The notes under the pieces were generated by a model. The model saw only the letters and a list, made by a program, of their open reading frames with translations. It did no database searches and was not told where the DNA came from. From Clostridiaceae bacterium UBA5444 (GTDB taxonomy: Bacteria > Bacillota > Clostridia > Clostridiales > Oxobacteraceae), in contig DIRE01000010.1 in the NCBI GenBank assembly GCA_002426575.1, positions 40,121 to 65,687 on the forward strand: 25,567 nucleotides of DNA. The letters run 5' to 3'. The translations under genes were made by a program, and so were the position numbers. Position 1 is the first letter of the stretch, and every line of letters begins with the position of its first letter. Of the stretch, positions 1-8,554 are shown piece by piece.

Positions 1-1434
1 GCAATAATATATGGATGTTGGTGAAAGATATGTATCTAGATCAAAATAATCATATATCTCATATTCAAGCTTTTCTATATTATGGTCTTTATTTCTATTG
101 TGGCACCAGTCTTTAAAACAAAGAATCTTTTGGGATACCCCTTTTAGGGAATTTGTATCTCCAGTATTAAATTCAGTTAGCAGATTATTAAATTGCTTTT
201 TTGTTTGCGCTATTCCATACTTTTTATCGCATACTACATACTCGTAGCTATCTATATCTCTATTATTTATAGATACTCTAAAAAGTCTATAAATCCAATA
301 AGCCATCGGTATATCCTTTATTGTTTTTTGGCTGGATACTTCGTATGGTACTTTCTCTCTTTTAAATACATCCTCAAATACCTGAGACTGCATCTTCATT
401 CTATAAAAAATTGCTATATCTTTATATGAATCCCCCCTACCTACTATATCTTTTATTTTATCTGCAATATACACGGCTTCATTAAAGGAATCATAATGTC
501 TTTTTACAACAATAGCTGATCCCATATCTCTTATCCCCTCAAGGGATGATGGGTCATCTAAAAATACCTTTGCAGCTGTAAGTATGGACATGGTTGATCT
601 ATAGTTTATTGGAAGAGTCATAACTGACGCATTATACCTTTCCTTAAAAGTATCAAACATATCACCCCTGCTTCCCCTCCATGTATATATTATCTGATTT
701 GGATCTCCAACTGCAAATATGTGGGTATTATCCCCCTTTAGCCCATCAATCATATTAAGCTGGGAATCATCTGTATCTTGGAACTCATCTATTATGATCC
801 AGGAAGGTTTAAACGAACCGTCCCTCAAAAGTTTTGAAGCCATTTCAATTAAGTCATCAAAATCCAGTATATTTCTGTTCTTCTTTTCCATATTTAATTT
901 ATCTACAAATACGTCAAAATCGTCCTTATACTTCATGTTTCCATAGTGTTTAATTCCTTTTCTATGGTTCTCAAGCCTACTTTCTATGTTGTTCTTATAT
1001 TTTATATTAAGTTTATTTTTGTTTATAACACTTTCAAACAGCTCTGAAAGTCCTACATTATCAACTATTGTAAAATCCTTCGTAAATCCCAAAGACTCAA
1101 TAGGCAAAATATTAGATAATAAATAGTTTGCAACACTGTGGAATGTTCCAAAAAAGCACATATCCTTAGGGTCAATAGGTGACGGTGACACGCTATATGC
1201 TATAATTCTTTGCTTTATCTCCTCTGCTGCCTTGTTTGTAAATGTGAGTACTACCATATCATTTAATGGTACATTCTTTATATAGTGTAAGTACAATACT
1301 TTATTTACTAGCACAGTAGTTTTGCCGCTTCCTACACTTGCATTTAAAAGTAAGGCCTTATCCTCACAAAGTACTGCATCCTTCTGATATTTATTTAGTT
1401 TTTCAAACTGCCCTAAGTGGCCACATTGAAGCAT
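1..1434 (-). CDS. UvrD/PcrA-like superfamily 1 DNA helicase (3' end outside window)
   Basis: The frame is open from an ATG at 1434 to the window edge (478 codons, no stop), so the C-terminus is missing. The protein has the SF1A helicase motifs in order: Walker A NASVGSGKTT at about residues 31-40, a VVLTFTNKAA motif Ia, the Walker B box DEFQD at 216-220, motif III with VGDPNQIIYTWRG, and motif IV with NYRST. This is the core of UvrD/PcrA/Rep ATP-driven 3'-5' DNA translocases used in repair and fork clearance. The start lies 8 bases after the upstream helicase stop, and its Shine-Dalgarno AGGTGAT overlaps that stop codon, so the two genes are probably translationally coupled. Whether it carries a nuclease domain (AddA-like) cannot be seen because the end is missing. 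The helicase identity is certain; the subfamily is less so. Confidence 0.9.
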   Translation of the reverse strand, partial: MLQCGHLGQFEKLNKYQKDAVLCEDKALLLNASVGSGKTTVLVNKVLYLHYIKNVPLNDMVVLTFTNKAAEEIKQRIIAYSVSPSPIDPKDMCFFGTFHSVANYLLSNILPIESLGFTKDFTIVDNVGLSELFESVINKNKLNIKYKNNIESRLENHRKGIKHYGNMKYKDDFDVFVDKLNMEKKNRNILDFDDLIEMASKLLRDGSFKPSWIIIDEFQDTDDSQLNMIDGLKGDNTHIFAVGDPNQIIYTWRGSRGDMFDTFKERYNASVMTLPINYRSTMSILTAAKVFLDDPSSLEGIRDMGSAIVVKRHYDSFNEAVYIADKIKDIVGRGDSYKDIAIFYRMKMQSQVFEDVFKREKVPYEVSSQKTIKDIPMAYWIYRLFRVSINNRDIDSYEYVVCDKKYGIAQTKKQFNNLLTEFNTGDTNSLKGVSQKILCFKDWCHNRNKDHNIEKLEYEIYDYFDLDTYLSPTSIYYC

Positions 1435-1442
1435 AATATCAC

Positions 1443-4082
1443 CTACTTAACAAGTTCATCATACCTTCTCATAATTTTATACTGCATATCATTAGAATCT
1501 TTCTCTATAATTCTAACCCCTATATCAAATGAATTAGGAACCTTTACATATCTTTTAATAGTATTTATAAGCTTCCTTTTATTTGTATCCTCTAAAATCC
1601 AGTCCTTATAAAAGTCAAAGTCAGTAACAAAATTCAGCACATTCCCCGAAATCTCTACATTATCAATAGTAGTCAAAAAGCTGTGGAGGTATTCGCCTCT
1701 TTTGTTCAAAAATGCTACAAACTCCTTCCAGTTTAAAGGAAGCTCCTCTAATGCATATTTATATTCTTCAATCATATAAGGAGTTGGTGGTTCGGCTTTA
1801 ATGCTTACTGGCACCTGTTCTTGTTTTAGCAAAGACTTTAATCCCCAAAGAACCAGTTTTTTATCAAGGTGATAGTCACCAACACATGCTGGGCAGCCAT
1901 CATCACATTTGCAGTTTTCGACCAAAAGTATACTGTTTTTTATAATATCATATCCAAAATCATAAGCCTTTTCCGTAAATCCAAGGCCTCCAGGATATAA
2001 ATCATATAGCAATATAAAAGACTTTTTATTTTCCTCAGAATCATCACTAGTATTAAATATAGTACTTGCCATATCTTCTCTTGTTGCCATTGTTTTCATA
2101 AGTGCAGCATTTAAAATACTGTGTTTTAAGCCATTATAATAGTTGTGGTTTGTATAGCTATTGAAAACCCAATCCACTTCATCTGGTACAGAGTACCACA
2201 AGCCTTCAGTCTCAAGTTCCTGGTAAAGTGGAATAGTTATTCTTTCAAATCCTAAGTTCTGGCGGTTATGAAACTGAACCATCTTATATGCTGGTATAGC
2301 CTCTTTTACCAATACATCACCAAAGTGTTCCTCAGTCTGATTAATTCTTTTTTGCTTAAACTCTCTCATTATATTTACATTCGTTTCAACAAAAGGTACT
2401 GTAAAATAGTTCATATCCACAGGCAAAACCGTTGCAATCCTATTTACAAGGTCTAATTCTTCAACAATATACTGGCAAGCATCATGTATATAAATAGCCT
2501 TTGGATACACCTCATGGAATGCAAGTGTCTCGTCCATTTCAGTTATTATAGTACCATTTGCTTTGTTTAAAACTTTGTATGTATTGTTATTTATATTTCT
2601 TAAATTAAAATCTCCAGCAGGGAACTCTTTTCCAACCCATACAAAACTTCCGTTATCACTTTTTAATTCGTTGGCCTTAATAAGCACTGGGACAATCTCT
2701 CCTAAGTCTGGAAAAGTAGCTGCATCATCGAGAGTCAAAGGCAATTCTGCAGCAGCTGCACGTACATGAGCAAGCTGTATAAATAAATTATTTTTATCTA
2801 TTACAGCATTTTCAACCTTTTTGTCTATAATCCAATCATTATTTATGGCTATATACTGGTCTATAGGCGATACATCGAATATAAGAAGCCCAAAGCTTAT
2901 ATCTCCTCTTCTCCCAGCTCTTCCAAGCTGCTGCCAAAAAGATGCCCTGCTTCCAGGGAAGCCGCACATTATAGAAAGATCTAACTTTCCTATGTCCACT
3001 CCAAGCTCTAATGCATTTGTGGAGATAACGCCCATTAAATTTCCATTAGATAATCTCTCTTCTATATCTTTTCTCTCTTCGGGAGTATACCCTCCCCTAT
3101 ATCCTGCAATTAAGTAGGACATATCTCTGCCGAGGGAAGGTTTGTTATCCATATTTGTTAGTCTATCTCTAGACTCTTTAAGGACAACCTCAACCCCTCT
3201 CCTGCTTTTGCAGAATGTAATAAACCTAATATTTTGTTCAACAAGATCAGGTATAAGGTCTGCCACCTCCTCTTCAGGCCCTTTCCTATACTGGGTATCT
3301 CTAACAAAAGGAGGCTGCCAGAGAAATACCTTCTTCTCCCCAGAAGGTGATCCATCCTTCTCTATATGTGTAAATGTACTGCAGCATACCTTTTCTGCAA
3401 GTTCTACTGGATTTGCAATAGTTGCTGAGCTACATAATATTTGCGGGGAGCTATTATAATATCTGCAAATTCTATTTAAGCGTCTCATTATATTTGCCAT
3501 ATGAGATCCAAAAGCTCCTCTATAAACGTGAAGTTCATCTATTACAATGAAACCTAATCTAGAAAAAATATGATTAAACCCGTAAAGGGAGTGGTTAGGC
3601 AGAAAAGATGAATTTATCATTTCAGGGTTTGTCAATATTATATTTGCATTTTTTCTAATTCTTCCCCTCTCATTTGTAGGTGTGTCACCATCATATATGC
3701 CTGCTTGTATTCTTTTTGCTCCAAAATACTCAAGTATAGGAATCATGCTCCTATACTGGTCATGGGCTAAAGCTTTTGTGGGATATATAAATATTGCCCT
3801 ACACCTTGGATCATCTAATATCTTTTGTATAACAGGAAGCAGGAAGCTTAAGGTTTTACCGCTAGCAGTTGATGTGGTTATTATTACATTTTTGCCCTTA
3901 TTAGCCTCATTAAACATATCTGCTTGATGACTATATAATCTGTCTATCCCTTGGCTTTTTAAATAGTCAACTATCTCTTTATTTAGTTCTTCAGGGAAAT
4001 CAGAAAAGGCTGCATCTCTAGGTGAAATATATAAACTGCCTATTATCTTGTCTTTAAATCTATCAAGTTTAAAATTATTCAT
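1443..4082 (-). CDS. DEAD/DEAH-box helicase, MrfA/YprA-like, with Cys cluster and extra C-terminal domain
   Basis: This 879-residue SF2 helicase starts at an ATG behind CAGGGGGAA. It shows Walker A TSTASGKT (about 70-77), Walker B DELH (182-185), CSSATIANP (motif III) and QQLGRAGRRG (motif VI). A four-cysteine cluster, CKCDDGCPAC, near residue 725 sits in a DUF1998-type region. That arrangement matches Bacillus subtilis MrfA (YprA), a 3'-5' helicase that with the exonuclease MrfB repairs mitomycin-type DNA damage. As I recall, MrfA is about 750 residues; here about 130 more follow the Cys cluster. The last ~100 (WKEFVAFLNKRGEYLHSFL, then VEISGN) resemble the C-terminal module of DnaX (tau/gamma). 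No MrfB exonuclease is adjacent; a UvrD-like helicase follows instead. A repair role is inferred. Confidence 0.88.
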   Translation of the reverse strand: MNNFKLDRFKDKIIGSLYISPRDAAFSDFPEELNKEIVDYLKSQGIDRLYSHQADMFNEANKGKNVIITTSTASGKTLSFLLPVIQKILDDPRCRAIFIYPTKALAHDQYRSMIPILEYFGAKRIQAGIYDGDTPTNERGRIRKNANIILTNPEMINSSFLPNHSLYGFNHIFSRLGFIVIDELHVYRGAFGSHMANIMRRLNRICRYYNSSPQILCSSATIANPVELAEKVCCSTFTHIEKDGSPSGEKKVFLWQPPFVRDTQYRKGPEEEVADLIPDLVEQNIRFITFCKSRRGVEVVLKESRDRLTNMDNKPSLGRDMSYLIAGYRGGYTPEERKDIEERLSNGNLMGVISTNALELGVDIGKLDLSIMCGFPGSRASFWQQLGRAGRRGDISFGLLIFDVSPIDQYIAINNDWIIDKKVENAVIDKNNLFIQLAHVRAAAAELPLTLDDAATFPDLGEIVPVLIKANELKSDNGSFVWVGKEFPAGDFNLRNINNNTYKVLNKANGTIITEMDETLAFHEVYPKAIYIHDACQYIVEELDLVNRIATVLPVDMNYFTVPFVETNVNIMREFKQKRINQTEEHFGDVLVKEAIPAYKMVQFHNRQNLGFERITIPLYQELETEGLWYSVPDEVDWVFNSYTNHNYYNGLKHSILNAALMKTMATREDMASTIFNTSDDSEENKKSFILLYDLYPGGLGFTEKAYDFGYDIIKNSILLVENCKCDDGCPACVGDYHLDKKLVLWGLKSLLKQEQVPVSIKAEPPTPYMIEEYKYALEELPLNWKEFVAFLNKRGEYLHSFLTTIDNVEISGNVLNFVTDFDFYKDWILEDTNKRKLINTIKRYVKVPNSFDIGVRIIEKDSNDMQYKIMRRYDELVK

Positions 4083-4105
4083 GGTTTTTCCCCCTGAGAT
4101 TGTTA

Positions 4106-5104
4106 TTATTGTTCAATACTATAATCAAAAACTTTTTTAATTACATTTAGATATTCTATAGGTAGATTTGAAAAAAAACTCTTTCCGCTTAAATAACTTA
4201 AGTCCCCTTCAATTTCACCAAAACCTATACTATGTGCATATAACAATTGATTTTTAATCCCAAACTCTTTTCTAAAATAATTATTTACATTTCTATCTCC
4301 ATATTTCATATCACCTATTATAGGATGACCAATACTTGATAGGTGAGCCCTTATTTGATGGCTTCTTCCCGTAATTAGCTCAATTTCAACTAAAGAATAT
4401 TCCCCATTACTTTTTAAGCACTTGTATTTTGTACAGACTTCTTTTCCTTTATTCCCTTTATTATCAGATATTTGGGATATATTATTTACTTCATCTTTTG
4501 TAATATATCCTCTTAGCTCCCCTGACTTATCCATTTTACCCTTAATAACGGATATATACTTTTTTTCTATTCTTCTTTCTCTTATTAGCTCGTTTAATTC
4601 TTTAAGAGATGCATAGTTTTTTGCAAATATTATAATCCCTCCCGTATTTACATCTAACCTGTTTACTGCTGCAGGTCTAAATGTAATTTCTTCCTCAGGA
4701 TTATACTCCCCAGATTTATAAAGATAGTATATTACCTGACTAATTAGAGTATTTTCTTTGTGTGTTTTATCAGAATGCACAAAAGTACCTGTATCTTTAT
4801 CAATAAGCAATATATTTTTATCTTCATATATAATAGTAAGGTTAGTGTTAGTATGTATCTTATCTATTTTTTCTACATTTTCTTTTGGTGAATCTATATT
4901 ACTAATATCACTAATACTTATTTCTATAGAGTCACCTTCGATTAATCTATAATTTTCTTTAGCCTTTTTTCCATTTACCTTTACACGGCTTTTTCTTATT
5001 ATTTTATATATGTCAGAAAGAGAAACATTAGTTAAATACTTTCTAAGAAATCTATCCAGCCTCTGTTCTGATTCATTTGCTGTTACAATAATAGTCTGAT
5101 TCAT
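4106..5104 (-). CDS. RluA-family 23S rRNA/tRNA pseudouridine synthase
   Basis: The product has 332 residues. An N-terminal S4 RNA-binding domain (about 15-62, with RLDRFLRKYL and VKVNGKKA) is followed by an RluA-type catalytic domain. The catalytic aspartate is in VNRLDVNTGG (Asp about 151), and a GRSHQIRAHLSSIGHPIIGD block follows. These enzymes isomerise uridines in rRNA or tRNA; the target base cannot be read from sequence. The family usually has His before the RLD triplet, and here it is Asn. I chose the ATG at 5104, behind AGAGGTGA, over the ATG at 5143. The latter has no Shine-Dalgarno and lies at about the expected transcription start of the promoter at 5147-5175. The gene heads an operon with the two helicases downstream (23-bp gap). 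Confidence 0.88.
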   Translation of the reverse strand: MNQTIIVTANESEQRLDRFLRKYLTNVSLSDIYKIIRKSRVKVNGKKAKENYRLIEGDSIEISISDISNIDSPKENVEKIDKIHTNTNLTIIYEDKNILLIDKDTGTFVHSDKTHKENTLISQVIYYLYKSGEYNPEEEITFRPAAVNRLDVNTGGIIIFAKNYASLKELNELIRERRIEKKYISVIKGKMDKSGELRGYITKDEVNNISQISDNKGNKGKEVCTKYKCLKSNGEYSLVEIELITGRSHQIRAHLSSIGHPIIGDMKYGDRNVNNYFRKEFGIKNQLLYAHSIGFGEIEGDLSYLSGKSFFSNLPIEYLNVIKKVFDYSIEQ

Positions 5105-5146
5105 TTCCTTCACCTCTAGGTAAATTTTAAATTTATAATTCATATA

Positions 5147-5175
5147 ATTATATTATATATAAAGCTTACTGTAAA
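5147..5175 (-). promoter_or_regulatory. Sigma-A-type promoter for the RluA-family/helicase operon
   Basis: On the minus strand TTTACA (5175-5170) and a perfect TATAAT (5152-5147) are separated by 17 bases. Transcription would start near 5140 and give a leader of about 35 nucleotides to the ATG at 5104. No equally good promoter was found for the divergent plus-strand gene in the same 97-bp gap. Confidence 0.7.
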
Positions 5176-5201
5176 ATTAATAGTTAAAGTGGGGGCAACT
5201 T

Positions 5202-5894
5202 GTGAAAAAAAATAATCTATTATTAATTATTACCATAATAATAATTTTTCTCTGTTTATTTTTTACCTTAACTCATGATAATAGCAATTTCTTATATGCG
5301 GGCAGCAAAAGTATTAATAACACTAGCATACTTATTGATGTAAATGCCAAAACGCTTTATGTAGCATGCAACAAAGAGATAATTAAAACCTACCCAGTGG
5401 CTGTAGGGCTTCCTGACACCCCTACGCCCATTGGAGACTTTACTATAATACAAAAAGATAGATGGGGTGAGGGATTTGGCTCTGCATGGCTTGGTCTTAA
5501 TGTGCCTTGGGGGCAATATGGTATACATGGGACAACAACACCAGAATCAATTGGTTATGCAGCATCTCATGGCTGTATAAGGATGAACAATATTGACATT
5601 GATGATCTTTATAAAACAGTAAGCATAGGAACTCCAGTTAAAATATATGGAGGAATATATGGGCTGTTCGGAAACGGTTTTAGATATATTATACCAGGAG
5701 ATAGAGGGGCAGACGTATTATTTGTACAGAAGAGGCTCAATGAGCTGGGATTTTATACAGGAGCTATAGATGGTATATATAGTACAGAGCTCGAAAGAGC
5801 TATTAATAGATTCCAAGAATCAGAGGGCTTAGAAATAACCAATATAGTTGATGACAGTTTATATGAAAGCCTTGGTATTAAACTTTTTGAATAA
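5202..5894 (+). CDS. L,D-transpeptidase (YkuD) with C-terminal peptidoglycan-binding domain
   Basis: This is the only plus-strand gene. It starts at a GTG behind GTGGGGG. Residues about 5-22 form a hydrophobic N-terminal segment, a signal peptide or membrane anchor, so the enzyme acts outside the membrane. The YkuD domain (about 42-150) carries the catalytic signature HG...SHGCIRM, with His about 109, His about 123 and nucleophile Cys about 125. It would cross-link peptidoglycan stems through 3-3 bonds or attach groups to them. Residues about 160-228 form a peptidoglycan-binding type 1 domain (RGADVLFVQKRLNELGFY, then DGIYS). At 230 residues the two-domain layout is complete. It is transcribed away from the rluA operon and ends in the shared terminator at 6062-6112, after one copy of the long hairpin repeat. 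Confidence 0.93.
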   Translation: MKKNNLLLIITIIIIFLCLFFTLTHDNSNFLYAGSKSINNTSILIDVNAKTLYVACNKEIIKTYPVAVGLPDTPTPIGDFTIIQKDRWGEGFGSAWLGLNVPWGQYGIHGTTTPESIGYAASHGCIRMNNIDIDDLYKTVSIGTPVKIYGGIYGLFGNGFRYIIPGDRGADVLFVQKRLNELGFYTGAIDGIYSTELERAINRFQESEGLEITNIVDDSLYESLGIKLFE

Positions 5895-5897
5895 GCC

Positions 5898-6064
5898 TAT
5901 GTTTTAAGTAACTGTTGGCTTTTAAACCGGATATGTTGATTGACTTCCGCTGCTCCGAAATGCCTATTTTTTTCTAAAATAAATAAAGAGGATAAAAATA
6001 GGCATTTAAGTCGCTGCGTAAGTCAAATCAACATATCCTGAAGCCAACACTGTTCTAAAACATA
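5898..6064 (+). repeat. Long hairpin repeat, copy 1
   Basis: This 167-bp imperfect palindrome has arms of about 75 bases. Matching blocks include TATGTTTTA, GTTGGCTT, GGATATGTTGATT and AAATGCCTATTTTT, each with its complement in the right arm. A conserved mismatch region (GCTGCTCCG on the left, AAGTCGCT on the right) interrupts the stem. The apical loop contains TAAAATAAATAAAG. It lies between the L,D-transpeptidase stop and the convergent nadE terminator and contains no gene. The same element recurs at 8555, 18659 and 25501. The plus orientation is defined by the GCTGCTCC arm coming first. I do not recognise it as a named repeat. Confidence 0.9.
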
Positions 6065-6112
6065 AACAAAAAGTAAAGTAGGCAAAACATGTCTACTTTA
6101 CTTTTTGTTTAT
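6062..6112. terminator. Bidirectional rho-independent terminator between the L,D-transpeptidase gene and nadE
   Basis: Two perfectly complementary 20-base arms (6062-6081 and 6093-6112) flank an 11-base loop. The right arm is followed on the plus strand by TATTTTT, and the left-arm complement on the minus strand is T-rich, so the structure can stop transcripts from both convergent genes. It includes the first base of the nadE stop codon and overlaps the last bases of repeat copy 1. Confidence 0.85.
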
Positions 6113-8058
6113 TATTTTTCTAATTGCTCGATCCATGCATTAACTGATGCATCACTTGGCATTCTCCAATCTCCCCTTGGAGATAGGCATATTGTGCCAA
6201 CCTTTGGTCCATCAGGCATGCAGGAACGTTTAAACTGCTGAGAGAAAAACCTTTTATAAAAAAGTTTGAGCCATTTCTTTATTTCTCCCTCGCTATATTT
6301 TTCGCCAAATGCTTGTTTTGCTAAAAATATAACCTTTTGTGGAGGCGCACCATATCTGACCATATGATAGAGGAAAAAGTCATGAAGTTCATATGGTCCT
6401 ATGTGATCTTCAGTCTTTTGGGCGATTTCTCCTCCCTTATGGGTTGGAAGAAGCTCAGGACTTACTGGAGTATCTAATATATCAAGCAATATGTCTTTTA
6501 CATCTTCACTTACTTTATTATTAGCAATCCATTTAACCTGATATTTAACCAGAGTTTTTGGTATTCCACTATTTACTGCATACATTGACATATGATCCCC
6601 ATTATAAGTTGACCAGCCAAGTGCAATCTCAGATAAATCACCAGTCCCTACTACAATGCCGCCTTCTTTATTGGCAATATCCATTAGTATTTGAGTTCTT
6701 TCCCTTGCCTGAACATTTTCATAAGTAACGTCATAAACCTCAGGATCATGATTAATATCTTTAAAATGTAAAAGACAGGCATCTACAATGTTTATTTCTT
6801 TTAAGTTTGTGTTTAATGCCTTGCATAATCTAATTGTGTTGTTATAAGTCCTGCCTGAAGTACCAAATCCTGGCATTGTTATGGTGTGTATGTTTTGCCT
6901 AGGTAAGTCCAAAACCTCAAAGGTTTTTAAAGCAACAAGCAAAGCTAAAGTAGAGTCAAGACCTCCAGATATGCCTATAATAGCCTTATTAAGTCCTGTG
7001 TGTTCAATACGTTTGGCTAGTCCTGAAACCTGTATATTAAATATATCAAGACATCTATTGTTCATAACCTCATCACTTGATGGCACAAAAGGATGAGGCT
7101 CTACATATCCTATAAAGTCATCATCTGCTAATCCTAAGCAATTAGATTGTTTAAATGCAATACTACGTACTGGTTTCTTAAACTTTTCTTTTGCTTCTCT
7201 AAATGTTAGGTTTCTCCTTCTCTCAGCTATTAGTCTTTGCAAATCCACATCACAAAAGATAAATGAAGATTCTCTATTAAACCTTTCTGATTCTTTAAGT
7301 ACTGCTCCATTTTCACAGATTATTGAATGTCCACTAAAAACAAGATCTGTTGTAGATTCATGTACACCAGATGATGCATACACATAAGCTGAGGAAAGCT
7401 TCCCGCTTTGGCCTTTAACCATACTTACCCTATATTCAGCCTTATTGACTATCTCATTGCTTGCAGAAAGATTTATAAGTACTGATGCACCAGATAATGC
7501 TAAAAAAGTACTTGGAGGGATAGGCGCCCACAAATCTTCACATACCTCAACTCCAATACAATATTCAGACCTGTCCATATCTTGAAATACTAAATCCGTT
7601 CCAAAAGGAACATTTTGTCTAGCATAATGTATCTCGCTATAATCTATATTACTGCCTGAAGTAAACCATCTTTTTTCATAAAACTCACTGTAATTTGGCA
7701 CATATGTCTTTGGTACAACCCCAAGAATTTTTCCGCCTTGTATAATTATGGCACAGTTAAATAAGTATTCTTCTACACGAACTGGAGAACCTACTACAAA
7801 TATTATGTCCATGTCTTTTGAAAAGTCGCATAAGCTGCATACCGCATCCTCTGAAGATTTTAAAAGTACCTCTTGACCAAATAAATCCCCACAAGTATAT
7901 CCTGTTATACATAGTTCAGGAAAGACTATAAGTGATATCTTTTTTTTGTCAGCTTCTATTAATATCTTTTTTATTTCTTGAGCATTATACAAGGTGTCTG
8001 CTACTTTTAATTTAGGTACTGCAGAGGCCAATCTTACATAACCAAAGTCTTTAAGCAT
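6112..8058 (-). CDS. nadE: Glutamine-dependent NAD+ synthetase
   Basis: This 648-residue two-domain enzyme makes NAD+ from deamido-NAD+, ATP and glutamine. The N-terminal nitrilase-type glutaminase domain shows the Glu-Lys-Cys triad: Glu48 in FPELCITGY, Lys117 in VVPKTYVPNY and Cys173 in EVCEDLW. The C-terminal ATP-pyrophosphatase domain has the P-loop SGGLDST at about 364-370 and GTGDLSEIALGW. Length and domains are complete. I chose the ATG at 8058, with GGAGGAGGG eight bases upstream; the TTG five codons earlier overlaps that Shine-Dalgarno. The gene follows mgsA by 77 bp on the same strand and ends inside the bidirectional terminator. Confidence 0.96.
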   Translation of the reverse strand: MLKDFGYVRLASAVPKLKVADTLYNAQEIKKILIEADKKKISLIVFPELCITGYTCGDLFGQEVLLKSSEDAVCSLCDFSKDMDIIFVVGSPVRVEEYLFNCAIIIQGGKILGVVPKTYVPNYSEFYEKRWFTSGSNIDYSEIHYARQNVPFGTDLVFQDMDRSEYCIGVEVCEDLWAPIPPSTFLALSGASVLINLSASNEIVNKAEYRVSMVKGQSGKLSSAYVYASSGVHESTTDLVFSGHSIICENGAVLKESERFNRESSFIFCDVDLQRLIAERRRNLTFREAKEKFKKPVRSIAFKQSNCLGLADDDFIGYVEPHPFVPSSDEVMNNRCLDIFNIQVSGLAKRIEHTGLNKAIIGISGGLDSTLALLVALKTFEVLDLPRQNIHTITMPGFGTSGRTYNNTIRLCKALNTNLKEINIVDACLLHFKDINHDPEVYDVTYENVQARERTQILMDIANKEGGIVVGTGDLSEIALGWSTYNGDHMSMYAVNSGIPKTLVKYQVKWIANNKVSEDVKDILLDILDTPVSPELLPTHKGGEIAQKTEDHIGPYELHDFFLYHMVRYGAPPQKVIFLAKQAFGEKYSEGEIKKWLKLFYKRFFSQQFKRSCMPDGPKVGTICLSPRGDWRMPSDASVNAWIEQLEK

Positions 8059-8078
8059 GTTACCCTCCTCCAAATATC

Positions 8079-8094
8079 TGAGGAAAATTCCTCA
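8079..8094 (-). promoter_or_regulatory. Small hairpin just upstream of the nadE ribosome-binding site
   Basis: TGAGGA and TCCTCA form a 6-bp stem with a 4-base loop, 11 bases before the nadE GGAGGAGGG site. The TCCTC of the right half could instead pair with the GAGGA inside the Shine-Dalgarno. Two mutually exclusive folds are therefore possible. No ligand or T-run is evident, so any regulatory role is speculative. Confidence 0.3.
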
Positions 8095-8135
8095 CATCAT
8101 AATAATACTAATACTATTAATGCCTAGTTGAGCCA

Positions 8136-8504
8136 CTACTTGCTGCTAATTGAATTAATCAATATCTCAGCTGAGCCCATATTAGTTGCAAGAGGAACAT
8201 TGTGAACATCACATATCCTAAGAAGTGCTGTCACATCTGGCTCATGAGGCTGCGCAGTAAGCGGATCACGAAGAAATATAACCATGTCAATATCACCTGC
8301 TGCAACCGCTCCTCCTATTTGCTGATCTCCTCCTAAAGGGCCAGATAAGAATCTATGTACATCAAGCCCCACTATCTCGCTTATTAATTTACCTGTAGTT
8401 CCTGTGGCGTAAAGTTTATGCTTCTTAACTTCTTCCTTATGCTTTTGTACAAAAGCTATCATATCATCTTTCTTTTTATCATGCGCTATAAATGCAATGT
8501 TCAA
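8136..8504 (-). CDS. mgsA: Methylglyoxal synthase
   Basis: This 122-residue enzyme converts dihydroxyacetone phosphate to methylglyoxal and phosphate, the methylglyoxal bypass of glycolysis. Family hallmarks are IAHDKKK at the N-terminus (His8), TGTTG, the catalytic Asp60 in PLGGDQQIG, and the LRDPLTAQPHEPD block with His87 and Asp90. I chose a TTG start at 8504, preceded by GGAGGGG with seven-base spacing. The two ATGs at 8522 and 8519 lie upstream of that site and have none of their own. The gene sits between rodA and nadE on the same strand, but the long hairpin repeat copy 2 separates it from rodA, so it probably has its own promoter. Confidence 0.95.
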   Translation of the reverse strand: MNIAFIAHDKKKDDMIAFVQKHKEEVKKHKLYATGTTGKLISEIVGLDVHRFLSGPLGGDQQIGGAVAAGDIDMVIFLRDPLTAQPHEPDVTALLRICDVHNVPLATNMGSAEILINSISSK

Positions 8505-8554
8505 AATAATCCCCTCCATCATTCGTCATTCGTTTAAAATCTTTAGTTTATGGC

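Noticed and set aside
5898..6064. The long hairpin repeats as an insertion sequence or CRISPR
   Set aside because: There is no transposase ORF inside or next to any copy. Copies are kilobases apart in different gaps and not separated by unique spacers of constant length.
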